This document shows positions 1-5,758 of a stretch of DNA of 11,599 nt, in pieces (positions within the stretch are counted from its first letter, which is position 1; each line of letters begins with the position of its first letter). A model generated the notes under the pieces. The model had not been told where the DNA came from and made no database searches. It saw nothing but the letters and a program-made list of their open reading frames with translations. Origin of the DNA: Actinomycetota bacterium (GTDB lineage: Bacteria > Actinomycetota > UBA4738 > HRBIN12). Position numbers and translations under genes: made by a program. The stretch spans positions 1 to 11,599 of the forward strand of contig VAYX01000038.1 of NCBI GenBank assembly GCA_005885325.1, in the 5' to 3' direction.

Positions 1-2
1 CC

Positions 3-815
3 CGACTCAAGTTCCTGATGGCCGACTGGGGGCCGGAACGATTCCGAACCGAGGTCGAGAAGTACCTCGGCTTCGCCCTCCCCGACGGGCCCTCGCCACC
101 ACCGTCTGCGGCGGCGCACCGCGACCACGTGGGGGTGTTCGAGCAGCGCGACGGCTGCATGTACGTGGGGTTCGCCCCCCGGGCCGGCCGCATCGCCGGC
201 CGCCAGCTGCGGAAGGTGGCGGATCTGGCCGACGAGTTCGGCGCGGGCCGGATCCGAACCACCACGCAGCAGAAGATGGTCGTCCTCGACGTCCCGCCGC
301 GCCGCGTGGACGGCCTGGTGGCCGGGCTGGCGGACGAGGACCTCCAGGTCCGGCCCAGTCCCTTCCGGGCCGGGCTCATGGCGTGCACCGGGATCGAGTT
401 CTGCAAGCTCGCCATCACCGAGACCAAGGGCCGCGCGATCTGGCTGGCTCGCGAGCTCGAGGAGCGCCTGCCCGCCTTCGACGAGCAGATCCGGATCCAC
501 GTGAACGGGTGCCCGAACTCGTGCGCCCGGTTCCAGGTGGCCGACATCGGCCTGATGGGCGCGGTCCTCCCGCGGCCCGACGGGACGAGGTCCGAGGCGT
601 TCCTGGTGCACCTGGGTGGCGGCCTGGGCCGGAACGGCGGGTTCGCCCGAAAGGCCAAGGGGATCCGCATCTTCGCCGATGAGGCCGCCGACTACGTGGA
701 GACGCTGCTCAAGCGGTACCGGAGCCGGCGGAACGGCGCTTCGAGCTTCCAGGAGTTCATCCACTCGCTGTCGGATGAGGAGCTGGCCGACTTCGCCAGG
801 TGGGAGCCGCGATGA
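3..815 (+). CDS. Sulfite/nitrite reductase (siroheme, 4Fe-4S), C-terminal part, 5' end off window
   Basis: The frame is open to the left edge: codons before the first visible ATG (18) read RLKFL, as in the middle of this family, so that ATG is internal and about half of the protein is missing. The visible part has the second ferredoxin-like half-domain (about residues 36-110 from Met18) and then the siroheme/iron-sulfur domain. Four cluster cysteines are present: CTGIEFC (C123, C129) and NGCPNSC (C165, C169), the C-x5-C plus C-x3-C pattern of ferredoxin-dependent assimilatory sulfite and nitrite reductases. The enzyme would do the six-electron reduction of sulfite to sulfide (or nitrite to ammonium) in the cytoplasm. 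The downstream cysH and siroheme genes favour sulfite reductase (SirA/NirA type), but sequence alone does not exclude nitrite. Its TGA overlaps the next ATG (ATGA). Confidence 0.93.
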   Translation, partial: RLKFLMADWGPERFRTEVEKYLGFALPDGPSPPPSAAAHRDHVGVFEQRDGCMYVGFAPRAGRIAGRQLRKVADLADEFGAGRIRTTTQQKMVVLDVPPRRVDGLVAGLADEDLQVRPSPFRAGLMACTGIEFCKLAITETKGRAIWLARELEERLPAFDEQIRIHVNGCPNSCARFQVADIGLMGAVLPRPDGTRSEAFLVHLGGGLGRNGGFARKAKGIRIFADEAADYVETLLKRYRSRRNGASSFQEFIHSLSDEELADFARWEPR

Positions 816-958
816 GCGACACGCCAAGGATGCAGCCGTTCTACTGCCCGTATTGCGGAGAGCAGGACCTTCGCCCGGCCGATCCGGCCGGCTTCCACTG
901 CCAGGTGTGCGACCGCCGGTTCGAGCTCACCTTCCTCGGCCTGGGGGAGGGAGCGTGA
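812..958 (+). CDS. 48-aa zinc-ribbon protein of the sulfite-reduction operon
   Basis: This small protein has two CxxC knuckles, YCPYCG (C12, C15) and HCQVC (C30, C33), 14 residues apart, which is the spacing of a zinc ribbon. Nothing else is recognisable and no function is known to me. The ATG overlaps the reductase stop (ATGA), with GGTGGGAG about 5 bases before it. Its own TGA (956-958) overlaps the GTG start of cysH, so it is translationally locked on both sides. From memory, a similar small cysteine-rich gene sits between the sulfite reductase and cysH in other actinobacteria such as Streptomyces, where it has been labelled an insertion-element protein; nothing here suggests a mobile element. 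It might bind metal or help electron transfer or cluster assembly for the neighbouring Fe-S enzymes (inference). Confidence 0.8.
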   Translation: MSDTPRMQPFYCPYCGEQDLRPADPAGFHCQVCDRRFELTFLGLGEGA

Positions 959-1782
959 GCGAGCGCGAGCCCATCCACGAGCCCGCCGTTCCCCTTATCG
1001 ACGAGGAGTCGGCGTGGGTCCACGAGGCGGCCGACCGGTTCGAGCACGCAACCGCCCAGGAGCTGTTGGGCTGGGCGCTGGACCGGTTCCACCCGCGTAT
1101 GGCCATCTCCGCAGCGGGCGGCCTCGATGGGATGGTCCTGATCGACATGGCCTGGCGGATCAACCCCGGAGTGCGGGTGTTCACGCTCGACACCGGGCGA
1201 CTGCCCCGCGAGACGTACTCGCTGTTCGAGGACATCCGGGAGCGGTATGGGATCCAGGTCGAGTTCGAGTTCCCCGACCGGCTGGAAGTCGCACGGCTCG
1301 TGCAGCAGCACGGCCCCAACCTCATGTATCGGAGCGTGGACCTCCGGGTGGCCTGCTGCGAGATCCGCAAGGTCGAGCCGCTGAAGCGCAAGCTGGCGAC
1401 GCTCGACGCCTGGGTGGCCGGCCTTCGTCGCGAGCAGTGGCGGACCCGCAAGAACATCGCCAAGGTCGAGCTGGACCGGAATCACGGCGGCATCGTGAAG
1501 CTGAACCCCCTGGCCGACTGGACGCTCGACCGGGTACGCGGGTACATCGACGAGCACGACGTCCCGTGCCACGAGCTGTTCGATAAGGGGTTCACCTCGA
1601 TCGGGTGCGAGCCGTGCACACGCGCGGTCCCCTCAGGAGAGCCCGAGCGCGCCGGCCGGTGGTGGTGGGAGCTGGACACGGACAAGGAGTGCGGGATCCA
1701 TTGCTCCGTGCAGCTGCTTGGGACGAAGAGCGACGGGGAACGCGAGGCTGAGCGGGCCGGGGTCCGGGAGGAGGCGTCGTAG
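955..1782 (+). CDS. cysH: Adenylylsulfate (APS/PAPS) reductase CysH, 4Fe-4S type
   Basis: This 275-aa enzyme reduces activated sulfate (APS or PAPS) to sulfite in assimilatory sulfate reduction. I place the start at GTG 955, where GGAGG lies 4 bases upstream and the stop of the zinc-ribbon gene overlaps; the frame remains open farther upstream but that part overlaps the reductase gene. Visible family motifs are LDTGRLPxETY (residues 78-88), CC followed by RK (C134, C135), RREQ (158-161), GCEPC (C218, C221), RAGRWWWE (232-239) and the C-terminal ECGIH with the catalytic cysteine C246. The CC plus CxxC set is the ligand pattern of a 4Fe-4S cluster, typical of enzymes that use APS rather than PAPS. 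The nucleotide loop reads SAAGGLDGM (52-60), a variant of the usual S-x-G-x-(E/D). Its product feeds the sulfite reductase at the start of the operon. Confidence 0.95.
   Translation: MSEREPIHEPAVPLIDEESAWVHEAADRFEHATAQELLGWALDRFHPRMAISAAGGLDGMVLIDMAWRINPGVRVFTLDTGRLPRETYSLFEDIRERYGIQVEFEFPDRLEVARLVQQHGPNLMYRSVDLRVACCEIRKVEPLKRKLATLDAWVAGLRREQWRTRKNIAKVELDRNHGGIVKLNPLADWTLDRVRGYIDEHDVPCHELFDKGFTSIGCEPCTRAVPSGEPERAGRWWWELDTDKECGIHCSVQLLGTKSDGEREAERAGVREEAS
1766..1774 (+). promoter_or_regulatory. Strong ribosome binding site inside the end of cysH
   Basis: GGGAGGAGG lies within the last codons of cysH, 10 bases before ATG 1785. It fixes the start of the next gene, which lies only two bases after the cysH stop. 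Confidence 0.7.
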
Positions 1783-1784
1783 CG

Positions 1785-2378
1785 ATGCCGTTCGCCTACC
1801 CGGTCTTCCTGGAGCTTTCCGGCAAGCGCGCGGTGGTGATCGGGGCCCAGGCGGTCGCCGAGGGCAAGGCCGCGGCCCTCGCCGCGGCGGGGGCCGAGGT
1901 GACCGTGCTGGAGAACGGGGCATGGAGTCCCGCCGACCTCGAGGGCGCGTTCGTCTGCGTCGCCCATTCGTCGGACCCGGCTGAGCGCGATGCCATCGCC
2001 CTCGCGGCCAGGGACCGCGGCGTGCTGGTGAACGTCATGGACGACGTTTCGAACTGCGACTTCGCGGCGCCCGCGGTCGTCCGGCGCGGCGACCTGGTCC
2101 TGGCCATCTCGACCGGCGGGCGATCGCCTGCGCTCGCTCGCAAGCTCCGCGAGGAGCTCGAGGATCGGTTCGGCCCCGAATGGGCGGACGTCGTGGACGT
2201 CCTGCTGGAAGTTCGCAAGGAGACGCTCGCGCTCCTGCCCGACCTGCCCGAGCGGTCCCGCCGGTGGAGCGGGGCCTTGGACCTCGAGGAGGCGGCCACC
2301 CTCGTAGCGTCGGGCCGCCGGGACGAGCTGAAGACGAGCCTGCTCGGGCGCCTCCTGGGCCAGGAGGTCGGGGCATGA
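1785..2378 (+). CDS. Precorrin-2 dehydrogenase / sirohydrochlorin ferrochelatase family (CysG N-domain, Met8/SirC type)
   Basis: This 197-aa protein matches the stand-alone N-terminal module of CysG: it opens with YPVFLELSGKRAVVIG and carries NVMDD (residues 83-87) and CDFAAPAVVRRGDLVLAISTG-type sequence (91-111) followed by RSPALARKLREELE (113-126). The family oxidises precorrin-2 to sirohydrochlorin with NAD+, and some members also insert iron. D86 or D87 lies where the shared catalytic aspartate of CysG and Met8 is expected. The glycine loop is odd: the usual GGGxVAxRK is GAQAVAEGK (20-28), so two of three glycines and the arginine are missing. Whether the protein still binds NAD+ normally is open. 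The length suits dehydrogenase plus dimerisation domain, with no methyltransferase domain; that activity is encoded by the next gene, whose ATG overlaps this stop. The role is siroheme supply for the reductase upstream. Confidence 0.88.
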   Translation: MPFAYPVFLELSGKRAVVIGAQAVAEGKAAALAAAGAEVTVLENGAWSPADLEGAFVCVAHSSDPAERDAIALAARDRGVLVNVMDDVSNCDFAAPAVVRRGDLVLAISTGGRSPALARKLREELEDRFGPEWADVVDVLLEVRKETLALLPDLPERSRRWSGALDLEEAATLVASGRRDELKTSLLGRLLGQEVGA

Positions 2379-3145
2379 CCGGCACGGTCTACCTGGTCGG
2401 CGCCGGACCGGGCGACCCGGGCCTGATCACGGTCCGCGGCGCGGAGGTCCTCCGCGCCGCGGACGTCGTCGTCTTCGACCGGCTGGCGTCACCCGCGCTT
2501 CTCGACCTCGCCCCCGCGGACGCGGAACGCGTCTACGCGGGCAAGGAACCGGGGCGGTCGGCGCTCCCACAGGAGGAGATCAACCGGCTTTTGGTCGAGC
2601 GAGCGCTCGCGGGCTTCGCGGTCGTCCGGCTGAAGGGCGGCGACCCCTTCGTGTTCGGCCGTGGCGGCGAGGAGGCCCTGGCGTGCGCACGGGCGGGCGT
2701 CCCCTTCGAGGTCGTCCCCGGCGTGACCAGCGCGGTGGCGGCCCCCGCGCTCGCCGGCATCCCGGTCACGCATCGCGGGCTGGCCCAGAGCTTCGCCGTG
2801 GTCACGGCGAACACGGCCCACGGCGACGGGGTCGACCTCGCGCGTGTGGCCACGGCTGTCGACACCCTGGTGGTGCTGATGGCCGCGGGCAGGCTCGAGG
2901 AGACGTGCCGGGAGTTGGTCGATGCGGGCCGGGCGGCGGGCGAACCCGCGGCCATCGTCCAGTGGGCGGCGACGGACGAACAGCGAACGGTAGCCGGGAC
3001 CTTGTCGGATCTCCCGATCCTGGCCGCGGCGGCCTCGATCGGCCCCCCGGCCACGCTCGTCGTCGGCGCCGTCGCCGCGCTCGCGCACGAGCTCGCCGTG
3101 CTGCCTGCCGCCCGGGCGGCAGCGGAGGTCCCTCCCGGGCGATAA
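2375..3145 (+). CDS. cobA: Uroporphyrinogen-III C-methyltransferase (SUMT)
   Basis: This 256-aa enzyme adds two SAM-derived methyl groups to uroporphyrinogen III to make precorrin-2, the branch point to siroheme and cobalamin. Diagnostic motifs are VGAGPGDPGLIT near the N-terminus, VVVFDRL, the highly conserved VRLKGGDPFVFGRGGEE (about 88-104), VVPGVTSAVAAPALAGIPVTHRG (about 113-135, SAM pocket) and a C-terminal GPPATLVVGAV. The length fits stand-alone SUMT enzymes. The start is ATG 2375, overlapping the preceding stop as ATGA and preceded by AGGAGGT six bases upstream; the frame extends farther upstream only as shadow. With the previous gene it gives the whole route from uroporphyrinogen III to sirohydrochlorin, and possibly siroheme. 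It is the last gene of the sulfur/siroheme operon. Confidence 0.95.
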   Translation: MTGTVYLVGAGPGDPGLITVRGAEVLRAADVVVFDRLASPALLDLAPADAERVYAGKEPGRSALPQEEINRLLVERALAGFAVVRLKGGDPFVFGRGGEEALACARAGVPFEVVPGVTSAVAAPALAGIPVTHRGLAQSFAVVTANTAHGDGVDLARVATAVDTLVVLMAAGRLEETCRELVDAGRAAGEPAAIVQWAATDEQRTVAGTLSDLPILAAAASIGPPATLVVGAVAALAHELAVLPAARAAAEVPPGR

Positions 3146-3146
3146 T
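3141..3146 (+). promoter_or_regulatory. Possible -10 box GATAAT for the membrane protein gene
   Basis: GATAAT matches TATAAT at five of six places in DNA that is otherwise very GC-rich, and it overlaps the cobA stop codon. It is followed by the 10-bp palindrome TCCCGCGGGA (3146-3155), GAGGAGG (3166-3172) and ATG 3178. No good -35 box is visible at the usual distance. If real, the membrane gene is transcribed apart from the sulfur operon. The match may be chance. Confidence 0.3.
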
Positions 3147-3177
3147 CCCGCGGGACGCTCGCACCGAGGAGGTCGGC

Positions 3178-3933
3178 ATGGCCGAACCGAACTGGGAGCG
3201 GTACGGGGCAGGAGCCGGGTTGGGAGCGGCCGTGCTCCTGGCGGTCCAGGCCTTCCTGGCTCCGCTGTATCCGGCCTTCGGCGACCCTCCCCTGGACGTG
3301 TTGCGGTACTACCACGCGAACGATGCTGCGATCCGGGTGCAGATCCTGTTCACGGCGCTGGCCGGCGTGCTGTTCCTGTGGTTCCTGGGGAGCCTGCGGG
3401 CCCACCTCCGCCGGTCCGAGGGTGACGCCGGGAGGATCTCCGCGGTCGCCTTCGGCTCGGGGATCGCGGCGGCAGGGCCTCTGGCCGTCGCGGCACTCGC
3501 CACCGCGACGGCGGCGCACCTCGCAGGCAACGTCGCCGTGCCGAGTCCCGTATTCCAGCAGGTTCCTCAGTTCGCAGGCGTCGGGACCGTTGCGCCGCTC
3601 CACGACATGCGGTTGCTGTCGTACGCGCTCACGTGGTTCGCCGTAGTCCCACTCCTGGCGGCGACGGCCGTCGTCTCGGCCCGACATGGGACCTTCCCCC
3701 GCTGGTACATGAGTGCCAGCTACGGGCTGGCCGTCCTGTCGCTCGGCGCAGCGCTGTCCCTCCTCATCGACACGGGCCTGTTCGCGCCGGGCGGCGTGTA
3801 CGACCTCGTGCTGTTCGGCCTGTTCGTCGTGTGGCTGGGCGTCACCAGCTGGCTGATCATGCAGGCGTACACGCCCGTTGCCGAACCTGTTACGACGACG
3901 CAGGAGCTTCCGGAGACGCCACCCGCGGCCTGA
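3178..3933 (+). CDS. Six-helix integral membrane protein, function unknown
   Basis: This 251-aa protein has about six hydrophobic segments: residues 12-33, 53-74, 86-113, 146-167, 177-198 and 206-229. The loop after helix 1 holds a short motif, YPAFGDPPLDVLRYYHAN (31-48), of a kind I associate with uncharacterised actinobacterial membrane proteins of the DUF4386-like group; I cannot assign a function. The C-terminal tail (231-251) is Pro/Thr/Glu-rich and probably soluble. The start is ATG 3178, five bases after GAGGAGG. It follows cobA by 32 bases, which allows read-through, but a possible promoter lies in the gap. Its stop is 16 bases from the stop of the convergent ligase gene. A role in sulfur metabolism is not indicated by the sequence. 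Confidence 0.85.
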   Translation: MAEPNWERYGAGAGLGAAVLLAVQAFLAPLYPAFGDPPLDVLRYYHANDAAIRVQILFTALAGVLFLWFLGSLRAHLRRSEGDAGRISAVAFGSGIAAAGPLAVAALATATAAHLAGNVAVPSPVFQQVPQFAGVGTVAPLHDMRLLSYALTWFAVVPLLAATAVVSARHGTFPRWYMSASYGLAVLSLGAALSLLIDTGLFAPGGVYDLVLFGLFVVWLGVTSWLIMQAYTPVAEPVTTTQELPETPPAA

Positions 3934-3949
3934 TCGGCCGGAGCGCGGC

Positions 3950-5680
3950 TCAGGAGGACTGCCGGGCCGCGGCCTCCTGCTTCTGGCGCTCCTCCTCCTG
4001 AAGGACGCGCCGAAGGACCTTCCCGATCAGGGTCTCGGGAAGCGAGTCCCGAAACTCGATCTGCTTGGGCACTCGGTACCCGGTCAGGCCCTGCAATGAG
4101 TCCCGCGCCCACTCGATGATCTCCTCCGCCGTCGCGTGCTCGCCGGGACGAAGGACCACGAAGGCCTTGACCGCCTCACCGGTCTCCGGATCGGGGACAC
4201 CGACCACGCTGACCTTGAGGATCTTGGGGTGGCGGTACAGCACGTCCTCGACCTCGGTGGGGTACACGTTGAACCCGGAGACGATGATCATCTCCTTGAT
4301 CCGGTCGACGATCCGGAAGAACCCGTCCGGGTCCATGATTGCGACGTCGCCGGTGTGCAGCCACCCGTTGCGAATCGTGAGCGCGGTCTCCTCCGGCCGG
4401 TTCCAGTACCCCAGCATCACCTGCGGTCCGCGGACGCAGAGCTCTCCACGGTCCCCCGATCCCACCTCTCGGTCGGGGTCGTCGAGGTTCACGATCTTGC
4501 TGTCCGTGTCCGGGACGGGGAGCCCGATCGTTCCCGGCCTTGCCCCGCCGACGACCGGGTTCGCGTGGGTCACGGGCGATGCCTCGGTCAAACCGTAGCC
4601 CTCGACCAGGCTCGCGCCGCCCGTCACCTCGTGGAACTTCTCCGCTACGGCCTGCGGCAGCGGCGCCGCGCCGGAGACGCAGGCCTTGATGGACCGAAGG
4701 TCGTACTTGCGGGTCTCGGGCGCCTCGTTCAGCTGCATGTACAGCCGGGGAACCCCGGGGAAGAGCGACGGCTTCTCCTTGGCCAGCTGCTTCAGCACCA
4801 TGTGCAGCTCGAACCGGGGAACGAGGACGAGCTTCGCCCCGTTCAGGATGCCGAGGTTCAGCTCTGTGGTCATCCCGTAGGAATGGAAGAACGGAAGGAC
4901 GCACATGACCGCGTCCTCCCCCGGGACGATCGTGGGGAACCACGCGGTGGCCTGTGTCGCGTTCGCCACCAGGTTGAAGTGCGAGAGCATCGCGCCCTTG
5001 GACAGCCCCGTGGTCCCGCCCGTGTAGATGAAGCCGGCAGGATCATGTTTGGGTTCGACCGTGGCCACCGGCGGGATCGGCCCCGCCTGCTTCATCAGCG
5101 TCGCCCACCATTTCACCTTGGCGTCTCTCGGCACCGGTGGCCAGGCCTTGCCCTCGTGCCCGGCCTCACGACGGAACTTGAGCGGCGCGAGCTGCTTCAG
5201 TGGGAACCGCATGTAGTCGGTGACCTTGGTGACGATCACGTCGCGGATGCCGATGGAGGCGAACACGGGGGCGAAGTTCGGGTACAGCTGGTCCAGGACC
5301 ACGACGACCTGGATCCCCGCATCCTTCAGCTGGTGCTCCATCTCCCGCTGCGTGTACAGGGGGTTGTTCCCCACGACGACCGCGCCGATCCGAGCGATGG
5401 CGTAGTAGGCCATCACGTACTGGGGGGAGTTCGGCAGGATCAACCCGACCCGGTCACCTCTACGGACGCCGAGGCTCGTCAGGACACCCGAGAACCGCTC
5501 CACCGCTTGCAGCAGGAACCGGTAGGACATGTGCCTGCCGAACCAGGCCATCGAGGGACGGTCGGGAAACCTCCCGGCCGAGCCCTCGAGCATCGAGAAC
5601 ACGGAGGTCTCGGGATAGGGCTCCAGCGTGCGGGGAACGGCGGCCGGATAGCTCTTGAACCACGGGCGGTGGTCGGTCAC
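3950..5680 (-). CDS. fadD: Long-chain-fatty-acid-CoA ligase (AMP-forming, FadD type)
   Basis: This 576-aa adenylate-forming enzyme activates fatty acids with ATP and CoA to acyl-CoA for beta-oxidation or lipid synthesis. The core motifs occur in order: phosphate loop YTGGTTGLSKG (residues 219-229), FFHSYGM (264-270), GYGLTEASP (361-369), the FadD-type NGWLHTGD (438-445), hinge DRIKEMIIVSGFNVYPTEVE (459-478) and the C-terminal catalytic lysine in GKVLRR (K554). Length and spacing fit full-length FadD proteins. The frame stays open upstream to 6088, but that part is compositional shadow over the acylase gene. I choose GTG 5680 because family-like sequence begins just after it and a -35/-10 pair lies immediately upstream. 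The start may be leaderless, since no Shine-Dalgarno is seen. Acyl chain preference cannot be read from sequence. Confidence 0.93.
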   Translation of the reverse strand: MTDHRPWFKSYPAAVPRTLEPYPETSVFSMLEGSAGRFPDRPSMAWFGRHMSYRFLLQAVERFSGVLTSLGVRRGDRVGLILPNSPQYVMAYYAIARIGAVVVGNNPLYTQREMEHQLKDAGIQVVVVLDQLYPNFAPVFASIGIRDVIVTKVTDYMRFPLKQLAPLKFRREAGHEGKAWPPVPRDAKVKWWATLMKQAGPIPPVATVEPKHDPAGFIYTGGTTGLSKGAMLSHFNLVANATQATAWFPTIVPGEDAVMCVLPFFHSYGMTTELNLGILNGAKLVLVPRFELHMVLKQLAKEKPSLFPGVPRLYMQLNEAPETRKYDLRSIKACVSGAAPLPQAVAEKFHEVTGGASLVEGYGLTEASPVTHANPVVGGARPGTIGLPVPDTDSKIVNLDDPDREVGSGDRGELCVRGPQVMLGYWNRPEETALTIRNGWLHTGDVAIMDPDGFFRIVDRIKEMIIVSGFNVYPTEVEDVLYRHPKILKVSVVGVPDPETGEAVKAFVVLRPGEHATAEEIIEWARDSLQGLTGYRVPKQIEFRDSLPETLIGKVLRRVLQEEERQKQEAAARQSS

Positions 5681-5686
5681 CGCCGC

Positions 5687-5716
5687 ATCATTCCAGAACT
5701 CGCCTGCCCGGCTCAA
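5687..5716 (-). promoter_or_regulatory. Predicted promoter of the fatty-acid-CoA ligase gene
   Basis: On the - strand, TTGAGC (5716-5711) and AATGAT (5692-5687) are separated by 18 bases; each matches the sigma-70 consensus at four of six places. Only six bases separate the -10 box from GTG 5680, so transcription would begin at or next to the start codon, giving a leaderless mRNA. Neither box is perfect. Confidence 0.45.
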
Positions 5717-5745
5717 CGCGCCAGCCCAGGTGGCTCCCCGTTCGA

Positions 5746-5751
5746 TACGCT
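5746..5751 (+). promoter_or_regulatory. Possible -10 box TACGCT of the acylase gene
   Basis: TACGCT fits the actinobacterial TANNNT -10 pattern and ends seven bases before GTG 5759, as expected for a leaderless transcript. No -35 box is clear at 16-19 bases upstream. It shares the 78-bp gap 5681-5758 with the divergent ligase promoter. Confidence 0.35.
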
Positions 5752-5758
5752 CGCCGCC

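Noticed and set aside
812..958. Insertion-element remnant, the label sometimes given to such small cysteine-rich genes
   Set aside because: No inverted repeats, target duplications or transposase motifs are nearby, and the gene is precisely coupled to both neighbours.
2533..3687. - strand open frame antisense to cobA and the membrane gene
   Set aside because: No recognisable domain or plausible start signal; the + strand genes explain the coding pattern.
3923..3948. Bulged hairpin between the convergent membrane and ligase genes (CCGCG with CGCGG, GGCC with GGCC)
   Set aside because: No T-run on either strand, and such pairing is common at this GC content; a terminator cannot be supported.
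4136..5758. Long + strand open frame upstream of the acylase start, antisense to the ligase
   Set aside because: It has no protein-family character, is rich in Arg/Asp/Val/Gly repeats typical of shadow frames in GC-rich DNA, and lies exactly over the well-supported ligase gene.
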